Source: a virus. From it: a stretch of DNA of 37,688 nt. Numbering within the stretch: position 1 is the stretch's first letter; every line of letters starts with the position of its first letter. Both the position numbers and the translations under genes were made by a program. Of the stretch, positions 8,011 through 15,881 are shown piece by piece. The notes under the pieces are model-generated. The model was not told the origin of the DNA and did no database searches. It saw only the letters and a list, made by a program, of their open reading frames with translations. Where the stretch lies: positions 1 to 37,688 of IMG/VR virus record IMGVR_UViG_3300027467_000055. One strand, given 5' to 3'.

Positions 8011-8040
8011 TTGACATCGCGCCTTCTGAGCGCATAATCT
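8011..8040 (+). promoter_or_regulatory. Strong sigma-70-type promoter for head genes
   Basis: TTGACA (8011-8016) matches the -35 consensus exactly. TAATCT follows after 18 bases (8035-8040), or CATAAT after 16 bases (8033-8038, five of six). It lies in the 66-base gap between the tailspike stop and the scaffold gene, so scaffold and coat can be transcribed independently of the upstream operon. Confidence 0.7.
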
Positions 8041-8074
8041 CAGAACTGTACCGGCCCAGTAGACCGGGGTTCCT

Positions 8075-8884
8075 ATGGAACATGCAATGACTGATGAAGT
8101 CCAAAACCTAGCGGAAGCAGACTCCGCGCCAGCCCCCGAGGTGACGGCCACCACGGATCAGGCACAAAACGCGCCGGAAGTCGCTGATCAAGGCGGCGAG
8201 ACAGCAGAGGAGAAAAAATTCACTCAAGCTGAACTCGATGCGATGATTGGCAAACGCCTCGCAAGAGAGCAACGTAAGTGGGAACGTGAGCAGCAAGCCA
8301 AGCAAGCAGAAATGCAAGCACGGCAGTCGGTGCCAGCGGAACTCCCGCCAGCGGACCAGTTTGAGTCCCCTGAAGCCTATGCGGAAGCACTGGCCGTCAG
8401 GAAGGCCGAAGAACTGATCGCGCAGCGAGAACTCCAAAAGCAACGCGCCCAAGTTGAAGACGCCTACGCAGAGCGTGAGGAAGAAGCCCGTGGCAAGTAC
8501 GACGACTTCGAGCAAGTCGCCTACAACCCCCAGCTTCGAGTCACCGATGTGATGGCCGAGACAATCAAGGCGTCCGACATCGGACCTGATTTGGCCTACT
8601 GGCTGGGCAGCAATCCGAAAGAAGCTGATCGCATCTCGCGTCTGTCGCCGCTCCTGCAAGCGCGTGAGATTGGGAAGATCGAGGCCAAACTGGCATCCGA
8701 GCCTCCCCAGAAGAAAACAACGTCTGCGCCCGAACCGATTCGCCCGGTGAGTGCCCGCGCTGTGAACCCCGGTGTCACTGACACCACCGATCCTCGGTCT
8801 GTCCAGACCATGAACGCATCGGAGTGGATTGCAGCCGAGCGTCAGCGGCAAATCGCCAAAGCACAGGCACTCCGCAACCGTTAA
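8075..8884 (+). CDS. Scaffolding protein
   Basis: A 269-residue, highly charged helical protein directly upstream of the coat gene, the usual place for a podoviral scaffold. Acidic N-terminus, a long coiled-coil-like middle (KKFTQAELDAMIGKRLAREQ, then KWEREQQAKQAEMQARQS), then a basic C-terminal tail (EWIAAERQRQIAKAQALRNR), the part that contacts coat protein in P22 scaffold. The family evolves fast, so the call rests on composition and position. The start is uncertain: ATG 8075 has no clear Shine-Dalgarno; ATG 8087 has GGA eight bases upstream. It is served by the promoter at 8011. Confidence 0.85.
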   Translation: MEHAMTDEVQNLAEADSAPAPEVTATTDQAQNAPEVADQGGETAEEKKFTQAELDAMIGKRLAREQRKWEREQQAKQAEMQARQSVPAELPPADQFESPEAYAEALAVRKAEELIAQRELQKQRAQVEDAYAEREEEARGKYDDFEQVAYNPQLRVTDVMAETIKASDIGPDLAYWLGSNPKEADRISRLSPLLQAREIGKIEAKLASEPPQKKTTSAPEPIRPVSARAVNPGVTDTTDPRSVQTMNASEWIAAERQRQIAKAQALRNR

Positions 8885-8900
8885 TTAGGACATTTCAATC

Positions 8901-10109
8901 ATGGCAAACAGCCTTCTTACCATTGACATGATCACGCGCAAATCTCTGGAAATTCTGGAGAACAACCTCGTGATCACCCGCAACGTGAACCGCCAGTACG
9001 ACGACAGCTTCGCTGTTGAAGGTGCCAAGATCGGTTCTACCCTGCGTATCCGTCTGCCCGACCGCGCTCTGGTGACTGACGGTGCCGCCCTGCAAGCTCA
9101 GGACGACAACGAACAGTACACCACCCTGACTGTGGCCTCGCAGAAGCACGTTGGCATCAACTTCACCTCTGCCGAACTGACCATGCAGTTGGACGACTTC
9201 GCAGAGCGTGTTCTGAAGCCTCGTATCAGCCAGTTGGCCTCCACCGTGGACGCTGACGTTGCCAACGCATTCAAACTGATCGGTAACTCTGTCGGCACCC
9301 CCGGCTCGGCCCCCAGCACCGCTCTGGTGATGCTGCAAGCCCAGCAGAAGCTGAACGAGAACGCCGCCACGATGGCTCCTCGCTTCCTGACCGTGAACCC
9401 CGCCGCCAACGCTGCTCTGGTGAACGGCCTGTCTGGCTTCTTCAACCCCCAAGACGTGATCTCCCGCCAGTTCAAGAACGGCATGATGGGCGAGCAGGTT
9501 CTGGGCTATGACGAAGTGAACATGAGCCAGTCCATCAAGTCGTTCACCGTGGGCACCCGTACCGCTACCGGCGGCACGACCTCCGCTGCTGTGACGACCG
9601 AAGGCGCTACCACCATCTCCATCACTGGTGCTGGCAACGGCGCTACCGTGAAGGCTGGTGACGTGTTCACCGTGGACGGCTGCTTCGCTGCCAACCCCCA
9701 GACCCGCGAGTCCACCGGTTCGCTGTTCCAGTTCGTCGCTCTGGCTGACGTGACCCTGAACGGCTCTGGCGCTGGCGACATCACCGTTGCCCCGATGTAC
9801 TCCGGCAGCAACGCTCTGGCGACTGTCGTGAGCCTGCCGGGTAACAGCAAGGCCGTGACTTTCACCGGCGCTTCCGGTCAGACCTACGCTCAGAACCTGG
9901 CCTACCACCGTGACGCCATCGCGTTCGCCACCGCTGACCTGCTGCTGCCGCAAGGCGTGGACATGGCTAGCCGTGCCGTTCACAATGGCATCAGCCTGCG
10001 CGTTGTGCGCCAGTACGACATCAACAACGACCGGATGCCCTGCCGTGTTGACGTTCTGTACGGCTACAACACGATCCGTCCGCAGATGGCCTGCCGCATG
10101 TGGGGCTAA
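8901..10109 (+). CDS. Major coat protein, P22 gp5-like
   Basis: A 402-residue protein of the P22 coat family (HK97 fold). N-terminal arm NSLLTIDMITRKSLEILENN, then GSTLRIRLPDRALVTDG and VGINFTSAELTMQLDDFAER, which is characteristic. Residues about 225-335 are Thr/Gly-rich and beta-like (SITGAGNGATVKAGDVFTVD, AGDITVAPMYSG), corresponding to the inserted I-domain. The C-terminus (NGISLRVVRQYDINNDRMPC, YGYNTIRPQMACRMWG) is also typical. It forms the icosahedral shell. Codon use is strongly biased to C/G-ending codons, as expected for the most highly expressed gene. A UUCG-loop terminator follows. Confidence 0.96.
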   Translation: MANSLLTIDMITRKSLEILENNLVITRNVNRQYDDSFAVEGAKIGSTLRIRLPDRALVTDGAALQAQDDNEQYTTLTVASQKHVGINFTSAELTMQLDDFAERVLKPRISQLASTVDADVANAFKLIGNSVGTPGSAPSTALVMLQAQQKLNENAATMAPRFLTVNPAANAALVNGLSGFFNPQDVISRQFKNGMMGEQVLGYDEVNMSQSIKSFTVGTRTATGGTTSAAVTTEGATTISITGAGNGATVKAGDVFTVDGCFAANPQTRESTGSLFQFVALADVTLNGSGAGDITVAPMYSGSNALATVVSLPGNSKAVTFTGASGQTYAQNLAYHRDAIAFATADLLLPQGVDMASRAVHNGISLRVVRQYDINNDRMPCRVDVLYGYNTIRPQMACRMWG

Positions 10110-10117
10110 TCTGAACC

Positions 10118-10141
10118 GAGGGGCTTCGGCCCCTCTTTTCT
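10118..10141 (+). terminator. Rho-independent terminator after coat gene
   Basis: A 7-bp perfect stem GAGGGGC / GCCCCTC closes the stable tetraloop TTCG and is followed by TTTTCT. It lies 8 bases after the coat stop codon. It probably ends or attenuates the scaffold-coat transcript. Confidence 0.88.
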
Positions 10142-10167
10142 GAACTTCATTCTCAAAGGAAATTATC

Positions 10168-10581
10168 ATGGCTCTCCCTAATGGTGGTGGTGGTTATCAA
10201 ATCGGCGATGGCAACATCAATGAAACCGACTTCTTCGTTACCCCGGTGCCCGCAACGGCAACCGTGACTGCAACCCTGACGCCCGCGCAAGTGCTCAACG
10301 GCACTTTGCTCGGTTCGCCGGGTTCGTCTGCGGCCAGCTACACGCTGCCCACGGTTACCGATCTGGAAAACACCCTGCTCAATGCAGACAAGCCCGGCAT
10401 CACGTTTGACTTCTCCGTGGTCAACGTGGACGGTTCCGGCTCCGGCGTTATCACGCTGGTCGCTGGCACTGGCTGGACTCTGGTCGGTCTGATGACCGTT
10501 GCAGCTACCGCTGGTACTGCCCAACTGTTCCGCGCCCGTAAGACCGGCAGCGGCGCTTGGACCCTGTATCGTCGCGGTTAA
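10168..10581 (+). CDS. Putative head decoration or accessory structural protein
   Basis: A 137-residue beta-rich protein: Gly-rich N-terminus (ALPNGGGGYQIGDGN), then Thr/Val-rich strands (ATVTATLTPAQVL, SGVITLVAGTGWTLVGLMTV). I recognise no named family with certainty, but proteins of this size and composition following a coat gene are commonly capsid stabilisers or decoration proteins. It has a good ribosome-binding site (AAAGGA upstream of 10168). It is isolated between two hairpins, at 10118 and 10598, so its transcript level may be set separately from the coat gene. Confidence 0.75.
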   Translation: MALPNGGGGYQIGDGNINETDFFVTPVPATATVTATLTPAQVLNGTLLGSPGSSAASYTLPTVTDLENTLLNADKPGITFDFSVVNVDGSGSGVITLVAGTGWTLVGLMTVAATAGTAQLFRARKTGSGAWTLYRRG

Positions 10582-10597
10582 TTGCTGATCGGCAAAC

Positions 10598-10621
10598 GAA
10601 ACGGGGCTTCGGCCCCGTTTC
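10598..10621 (+). terminator. UUCG-loop hairpin, probable terminator
   Basis: A 10-bp perfect stem GAAACGGGGC / GCCCCGTTTC with a TTCG loop, 17 bases after the preceding stop. The T-run is inside the 3' arm rather than after it, so termination may be partial, or the hairpin may act as a 3' stabiliser. It has the same GGGGC-TTCG-GCCCC core as the hairpin at 10118. Confidence 0.7.
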
Positions 10622-10636
10622 CACATGGAGATTCAC

Positions 10637-10885
10637 ATGAACGTAGTTCTCGTACACCCCATCCACGGTGCCAAAGTTGCCATCAACGAATTGGAGATGG
10701 AACAGGATGTCAAAAACGGTTGGACCGAGTACAATCCTGACACGCCCGTCGAGGTGGCACCCGAGCCGGTAACTGAAGCGCCCAAGCGCAAGTACACCCG
10801 CAAAGTGACCGAACAACCCATCGAACAGCCCAACGAAGTCCCCTCGTTTCTGACTTCGGCAAGCGACGAATCCGAAGGAAAATGA
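10637..10885 (+). CDS. Small conserved phage protein, unknown function
   Basis: An 82-residue protein: a compact N-terminus (NVVLVHPIHGAKVAINELEM, then KNGWTEYNPD) followed by a Pro/Glu/Lys-rich disordered tail. ATG 10637 is preferred because GGAG lies six bases upstream; the in-frame ATG at 10625 overlaps that site. I recall similar short proteins between coat and tail-adaptor genes of related podoviruses, but no function. It ends two bases before the next start. Confidence 0.7.
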   Translation: MNVVLVHPIHGAKVAINELEMEQDVKNGWTEYNPDTPVEVAPEPVTEAPKRKYTRKVTEQPIEQPNEVPSFLTSASDESEGK

Positions 10886-10886
10886 C

Positions 10887-11600
10887 ATGGCTACGTACAC
10901 CGCAGGCGATCAGATCAATCGGGCATTGCGCCTACTTGGTGTACTAGCTGAAGGCGAAACTCCCTCGGCTGCGACCAGCCAAGACGCCCTCGTGGCGATG
11001 AACCAGATGATCGACTCGTGGAACACCGAGCGACTGTCGGTCTTCGCCACCCAAGATCAAATTTTCAACTGGCCTTCCGGCGAGATCAAGCGAACCCTCG
11101 GCCCGTCTGGTGACTTCGTGGGCAACCGCCCCGTGCTGCTCGATGACGCCACGTACTACCGCGCCCCCAGCGGCGTGTCGTACGGTATCAAGTTCATCAA
11201 CCAAGACCAGTACAACGGCATCGCGGTCAAGACGGCCACGTCTACCTTCCCGCAGGTGATCTTCGTCAACGAGACGTTCCCCAACGTCGAGATGTACATT
11301 TACCCCAAGCCGACCCAGACGCTTGAGTGGCACTTCATCTCGGTTGAAGAACTGTCGCAGCCTGCCACGCTGGCAACCGAGTTGCACTTCCCGCCCGGGT
11401 ACATGCGGGCCTTCACCTACAACTTGGCGATGGAAATCGCCCCCGAGTTCGGTGTTGAGCCGTCACCGCAGGTCCAGCGCATCGCCATGACCAGCAAGCG
11501 CAACCTCAAGCGGATCAACAATCCGAACGACATCATGAGCCTGCCCTACGGCATCGTGGCGAACAAGCAACGGTTCAACATCTACGCTGGTAACTTCTGA
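10887..11600 (+). CDS. Tail accessory factor, P22 gp4-like (portal adaptor)
   Basis: A 237-residue protein. The N-terminus GDQINRALRLLGVLAEGETP and the helical block SQDALVAMNQMIDSWNTERL are characteristic of the gp4 family, which forms a dodecameric ring under the portal and closes the packaged head. Later blocks PNVEMYIYPKPTQTLEWHFI and LHFPPGYMRAFTYNLAMEIA also fit. P22 gp4 is 166 aa, so this is the longer version found in other podoviruses. No peptidoglycan-hydrolase motif is obvious. The stop overlaps the next start by one base. Confidence 0.88.
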   Translation: MATYTAGDQINRALRLLGVLAEGETPSAATSQDALVAMNQMIDSWNTERLSVFATQDQIFNWPSGEIKRTLGPSGDFVGNRPVLLDDATYYRAPSGVSYGIKFINQDQYNGIAVKTATSTFPQVIFVNETFPNVEMYIYPKPTQTLEWHFISVEELSQPATLATELHFPPGYMRAFTYNLAMEIAPEFGVEPSPQVQRIAMTSKRNLKRINNPNDIMSLPYGIVANKQRFNIYAGNF

Positions 11601-13033
11601 TGAAGACGCCCATTCTCGGCTCTACCTACGTGGCCCGCAGCGTCAACGCTGCGGATGCCCGCATGGTCAACTTGTTCCCCGAGATCATTCCCGAGGGTGG
11701 CAAGGAGCCTGCGTTTCTGAACCGCGCCCCCGGTCTCAAGTTCAAACTGACCGTTGGTTCTGGGCCGATTCGTGGCCTGTGGCAGTACGGCGGCAACATG
11801 TACGTGGTCAGCCGCGACAAGCTGTACAAGGTGGACTCCGGTTACACCGTGACCACCATCGGCACGGTCGCAGGCGTCGATGGTCCGGTCAGCATGGCTG
11901 ACAACGGCATCCAGTTGTTCGTGGCCTGCAACGGCCCCAGCTACATCTACAACGCCCAGACCAACGTCTTCCAGCAGATCACGGACAGCGACTTCCCGGG
12001 TGCTGTGACCGTGGGTTATCTGGACGGCTACTTCGTGTTCAACGAACCAAACAGCCAAAAAATCTGGGTGACCGCGCTGCTGGACGGTACAAGTGTTGAT
12101 CCCCTCGACTTTGCCTCGGCCGAAGGTTCCCCGGACGGCGTGGTCGGCATCATCGTGGACCACCGCGAGGTGTGGGTCTACGGCACCAACTCGGTCGAGG
12201 TCTGGTACAACAGCGGCAACGCTGACTTCCCCCTTTCCCGCATCCAAGGCGCGTTCAACGAACTCGGCTGCGTGGCGGCGTACTCGATTGCCAAAATGGA
12301 CAATGGTCTGTTCTGGCTCGGTCAGGACGCTCGGGGTCAGGGCATCGTCTACCGGGCCAACGGCTACACGGGTCAGCGCATCTCGACCCACGCAATCGAG
12401 TGGCAAATCCAGCAGTACGGCAATCTGTCGGACGCCATCGGGTACACCTACCAGCAGGACGGCCACAGCTTCTACGTGCTGATTTTCCCCAGCGCCAACG
12501 CCACATGGGTCTACGATGTGGCGACTCAGGCGTGGCACGAGCGGGCCGGGTTCGCCAACGGCGAGTTCACCCGCCACCGCAGCAACTGCCAAGTGTTCTT
12601 CAACAGCGAAGTTTTGGTGGGCGACTACCAGAACGGCAACATCTACGCCTTTGACCTTGACGACTTCTCGGACAACGGCAGCATCCAGAAGTGGCTGCGG
12701 TCGTGGAGGGCGTTGCCCACCGGTCAAAACAATCTCAAGCGCACCGCACAGCACAGCCTCCAACTCGATCTGGAGACTGGCGTGGGCCTAAACCTCGGCC
12801 AAGGCAGCGACCCGCAGGTCATGCTGCGTTGGAGCGATGACGGCGGTCATACATGGTCCAGCGAACACTGGGTCAGCATCGGCAAGATCGGTGAGTTCTA
12901 CCGCCGCGCCATCTGGCGGCGTCTGGGCATGACCATGAAGATTCGTGACCGGGTGTACGAGGTGTCGGGCACCGACCCTGTGAAGATCGCCGTCATGGGT
13001 GCAGAACTGCTCGTGAGTCCGACGAATGCCTAA
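11600..13033 (+). CDS. Tail accessory / DNA-stabilisation protein, P22 gp10-like
   Basis: A 477-residue protein, the length of P22 gp10 (472 aa). The start SYVARS-like motif (LGSTYVARSVNAADARMVNL), the RAPGLK segment, and beta-propeller-like blocks (GGNMYVVSRDKLYKVDSGYT, REVWVYGTNSVEVWYNSGNA, ATWVYDVATQAWHERAGFAN) are typical of the phage stabilisation family. The hexamer binds beneath gp4 and holds the tail needle and spikes. It follows the gp4-like gene with a one-base overlap, the P22 order. The 3' end overlaps the next gene by eight bases. Confidence 0.92.
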   Translation: MKTPILGSTYVARSVNAADARMVNLFPEIIPEGGKEPAFLNRAPGLKFKLTVGSGPIRGLWQYGGNMYVVSRDKLYKVDSGYTVTTIGTVAGVDGPVSMADNGIQLFVACNGPSYIYNAQTNVFQQITDSDFPGAVTVGYLDGYFVFNEPNSQKIWVTALLDGTSVDPLDFASAEGSPDGVVGIIVDHREVWVYGTNSVEVWYNSGNADFPLSRIQGAFNELGCVAAYSIAKMDNGLFWLGQDARGQGIVYRANGYTGQRISTHAIEWQIQQYGNLSDAIGYTYQQDGHSFYVLIFPSANATWVYDVATQAWHERAGFANGEFTRHRSNCQVFFNSEVLVGDYQNGNIYAFDLDDFSDNGSIQKWLRSWRALPTGQNNLKRTAQHSLQLDLETGVGLNLGQGSDPQVMLRWSDDGGHTWSSEHWVSIGKIGEFYRRAIWRRLGMTMKIRDRVYEVSGTDPVKIAVMGAELLVSPTNA

Positions 13034-14339
13034 TCCGTTGAACGTACCAATCACGCCGCCACGGGTCGCATTTATCGACCCGCGCACTGGCACGGTTTCG
13101 CGTGAGTGGTACATGTTCTTCCTGTCGCTGTTCCAAACAGCGGGCGGCAGCACGGTGTCGCTCGATGACGTGCAAAAAGGCCCGCCGATGCTCACGGTTG
13201 ACGAGATCAACGCCATCGTGGACAAGGCCAGCGAAAACCTGCGCCCATCGACCGAAAGCACCATCGAGCAGATCGCGGAACTGCGCAAGCAGATCGAGGC
13301 GCTTGAGGTGCAGGTGCGGCCCGAATTGGGCACCATGAGCCAGCTTCAGCAGGACAACGTGCCGTGGTTGCAGTTTGACACGACCCCATCGGGAATGCCT
13401 ACGGGGGCGAACGCCCACGGCACCCTGTACTGGGACGATGCAGACGGTATCAAGACGCTCAACCTCGTCATGGAAGACAGCGGCGGCGTTGTCCAGCAGA
13501 TCGGTGAAGAAACCTATTACCGCATCAAAGCTGACGCAGCCATCACCAATGGTCAGGTCGTCATGTTCACTGGCACCGTGGGCGCGTCTGGTGCGCTCAA
13601 AGGTGCCCCAGCCACCGGGCTGACAGCCACCCAGAACGAGTACATCATGGGTGTCGCCACCCAAGACATCGCCAACAACGGCTGGGGCTACGTGACGTGG
13701 TTTGGTCTGGTGCGCGGCATCAACACCACGGGCGGCGCAGAGGCTTGGGTTGATGGTCAAATTCTGTATTACAACCCGGCTGTACCCGGGGGTCTGACCA
13801 AAAACGTACCCACAGCGCCCAACCCCAAGGTTATCGTGGCCTCGGTAATCAATGCTGCATCCAATGGGTCATTGTTCGTGCGTCCCACGTTTGGCTCGGC
13901 CTTGGGTGCTACGGACAGCAACGTCGAGATCAGCGGGCTTGCCAATGGCGACCTGCTTCAATACGACTCGGTGCAGCAGCGGTGGGAGAATGTGCCCGCA
14001 TCGTCCGTGGTGGCTGGAACTGCCACGGCACCGGCAACCAAGACCACCAACTTCACGGTGGCTGCTGGTGAAAAGTGGCTGATCAACAACAAGTCGGGGT
14101 CATCCTGTACGGTGACGCTGCCCAGCGCCAGCACCAACACTGGCCGCGAATTGCACTTCCAAAACTACCAAGCCCAGACCCTTGTGTCAGCTTCGAGTAA
14201 TGTGGTGCCGCTGGCCGGTGGGTCTGCGACCACCGCCATCCTCGAAGCCGTGGCCGGAGCCAACGCTACCCTCGTGTCCGATGGGACGAACTGGGTGATG
14301 ACGCAGTACGATTCCAACAACGCACTGCAACTCGAATAA
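13026..14339 (+). CDS. Tail protein (needle or fibre-like)
   Basis: A 437-residue protein beginning NVPITPPRVAFIDPRTGTVS followed by REWYMFFLSLF, a short module recurrent at the N-terminus of podoviral tail proteins. A coiled coil follows near residues 75-105 (ESTIEQIAELRKQIEALEVQ), then beta-rich domains (HGTLYWDDADGIKTLNLVME, TFGSALGATDSNVEISGLAN, KWLINNKSGSSCTVTLPSAS). Coiled coil plus trimeric-type beta segments suit a tail needle or fibre, and the position after gp10 is where P22 encodes its needle gp26. The exact role is inference. Confidence 0.75.
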   Translation: MPNPLNVPITPPRVAFIDPRTGTVSREWYMFFLSLFQTAGGSTVSLDDVQKGPPMLTVDEINAIVDKASENLRPSTESTIEQIAELRKQIEALEVQVRPELGTMSQLQQDNVPWLQFDTTPSGMPTGANAHGTLYWDDADGIKTLNLVMEDSGGVVQQIGEETYYRIKADAAITNGQVVMFTGTVGASGALKGAPATGLTATQNEYIMGVATQDIANNGWGYVTWFGLVRGINTTGGAEAWVDGQILYYNPAVPGGLTKNVPTAPNPKVIVASVINAASNGSLFVRPTFGSALGATDSNVEISGLANGDLLQYDSVQQRWENVPASSVVAGTATAPATKTTNFTVAAGEKWLINNKSGSSCTVTLPSASTNTGRELHFQNYQAQTLVSASSNVVPLAGGSATTAILEAVAGANATLVSDGTNWVMTQYDSNNALQLE

Positions 14340-14350
14340 GGAGAAACCCT

Positions 14351-14689
14351 ATGGCAGTCACTGTCAAAAACCTCGTCCCCGGCAAGACCGTCGAAAACGT
14401 GCAGACCACGCAGTACACGGCCACCAACGTGACGACCATCATCGACAAGTTCACCGCGACCAATTACAGCGGCACCGCCGCCACGATCTCGGTGAACCTC
14501 GTCACGGTCGCCGGGTCCGCTGGCAACCAGAACTTGATCACCAAGACCAAGACGCTCCAGCCGTCCGAGGTCTACACGTTCCCGGAACTGGTGGGTCAGG
14601 TTTTGAATCCTGGCGACTTCATCTCGACGCTGGCCGGGACCGCCAGCGCCATCAACATGCGCGTCAGTGGGCGTGAGGTGACCCAGTGA
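14351..14689 (+). CDS. Small structural protein, unknown
   Basis: A 112-residue Thr/Val-rich protein predicted by eye to be all beta (VTVKNLVPGKTVENVQTTQY, TAATISVNLVTVAGS, MRVSGREVTQ). I do not recognise a family. Its place between a tail protein and the ejection genes suggests a minor virion component. AAGGAG lies eight bases upstream of the start. The stop overlaps the GTG start of the next gene. Confidence 0.7.
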   Translation: MAVTVKNLVPGKTVENVQTTQYTATNVTTIIDKFTATNYSGTAATISVNLVTVAGSAGNQNLITKTKTLQPSEVYTFPELVGQVLNPGDFISTLAGTASAINMRVSGREVTQ

Positions 14690-15153
14690 AAATAACCTAC
14701 GGTAAGGGGTTCGAGGTTGCGCCGCCGCAGATGATGCGGCAGAAGGTGGAAACCTTGCAGCAGGAGTTGTCCAAGCTGCCGCAATACGAACCCCAGACCA
14801 AACACTATTTCCACGGCGGGATGTACTGCCGGGAAGTGTTTCGTCATGCCGGGGTGTTGGTGGTCGGCGCAGTCCACAAAAAAGAACACTTTTACCTCAT
14901 CGTGTCGGGAACCGTTGCGATCACGGACGGTGAGGGGAATGTGCAAGAGGTCACCGGGCCTCACTTGTTTCAAAGTAAACCCGGGACAAAGCGGGCAGTC
15001 TATGCAGTAACGGACGCGCTTTGCATGACATTCCACGCCATCGAGGCGACATCTGTCGAGGAAGCCGAGGCCGAATTGGTTGAGGTAGAACCCGATTCGA
15101 TGTACAGTCTCGGTAATCAGGTCAAACACAAAGAAATCGAGGTGCAGCCATGA
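14686..15153 (+). CDS. Cupin-fold protein
   Basis: A 155-residue protein with a GTG start that overlaps the previous TGA (GTGA). The core YCREVFRHAGVLVVGAVHKK, then EHFYLIVSGTVAITDGEGNV and LFQSKPGTKRAVYAVTDALC follows the two-motif layout of a single-domain cupin: a His-x3-His-Phe segment, GxVxITD, then PG-x-KR. Some metal-binding His positions are present (H in VHKKEHF), but the second-motif His is replaced by Lys/Arg, so enzymatic activity is doubtful. It may be a structural use of the fold. It sits within the tail/ejection genes and overlaps the next start by four bases. Confidence 0.75.
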   Translation: MKITYGKGFEVAPPQMMRQKVETLQQELSKLPQYEPQTKHYFHGGMYCREVFRHAGVLVVGAVHKKEHFYLIVSGTVAITDGEGNVQEVTGPHLFQSKPGTKRAVYAVTDALCMTFHAIEATSVEEAEAELVEVEPDSMYSLGNQVKHKEIEVQP

Positions 15154-15872
15154 CTTTTTGGGTTGCTGGTGCCGTTGTCGGCAGTTCTCTTATCGGGGCA
15201 AGCGCATCACGCAGCGCAGCCGGAACTCAGGCTGCTGCTGCTGATCGCGCCGCCGAGGGTCAGGAACGCATGTTTGAACGGCAGGTTGAACTGTCCGAAC
15301 CGTGGCGCAAAGCCGGGGAACAGGCGCTCAATAAACTGATTCCGTTGACCGATTACCAGACTTTCGGTATGCCGCAGTTTCAGGCTGATCCGGGTTATGG
15401 GTTCCGCATGTCCGAAGGCATGAAGGCGCTGGAGCGGTCGGCTGCGGCCCGTGGTGGACTGCTCTCGGGTGCCACGCTCAAAGGCATCCAGCGATTCGGT
15501 CAAGACCTTGGTTCGCAGGAGTATCAAAATGCTTTCAATCGGTATCAGGCCGAACGCGCTGCACGTCTTGGACCTCTGCAATCCCTCGCAGGGGTTGGTC
15601 AAACGACTGCGCAGCAGATTGGTGAAGCTGGCATGCGCACTGCGGCCAACATCGGCGAAACTCAAATGAGTGGTGCTGCTGCCCGGGCTTCTGGATATGT
15701 GGGTGGTGCAAACGCACTCACTCAAGGTCTGGGCACCTATCTGAATTATTCGCAGGGGCAGAACATGCTCAATGCGTTACGTTCCCCAACGGCTGCTGCG
15801 TCAACAGGGTACACACCGACCACGGATTATTCGTTCAGCCCGGATTATTCGTTGGGTGGCGGTCGTCTGTAA
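15150..15872 (+). CDS. DNA ejection protein (small)
   Basis: A 240-residue Ala/Gly/Gln-rich protein. A hydrophobic N-terminal segment (VAGAVVGSSLIGASAS) is followed by helical, amphipathic sequence. The block DPGYGFRMSEGMKALERSAA followed by RGGLLSGATLKGIQRFGQDL is a signature I recall from podoviral ejection or DNA-transfer proteins. Such proteins are packed in the virion and injected to build a channel across the periplasm, like P22 gp7. It is first of three ejection-type genes in a row, matching the P22 gp7-gp20-gp16 arrangement. Confidence 0.82.
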   Translation: MTFWVAGAVVGSSLIGASASRSAAGTQAAAADRAAEGQERMFERQVELSEPWRKAGEQALNKLIPLTDYQTFGMPQFQADPGYGFRMSEGMKALERSAAARGGLLSGATLKGIQRFGQDLGSQEYQNAFNRYQAERAARLGPLQSLAGVGQTTAQQIGEAGMRTAANIGETQMSGAAARASGYVGGANALTQGLGTYLNYSQGQNMLNALRSPTAAASTGYTPTTDYSFSPDYSLGGGRL

Positions 15873-15881
15873 GGAGTTCAC

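Noticed and set aside
8041-8074. Possible tRNA-like or riboswitch element before the scaffold gene
   Set aside because: The dyad CCGG...CCGG has only four-base arms and no T-loop or known riboswitch signature. It was noted only as a promoter leader.
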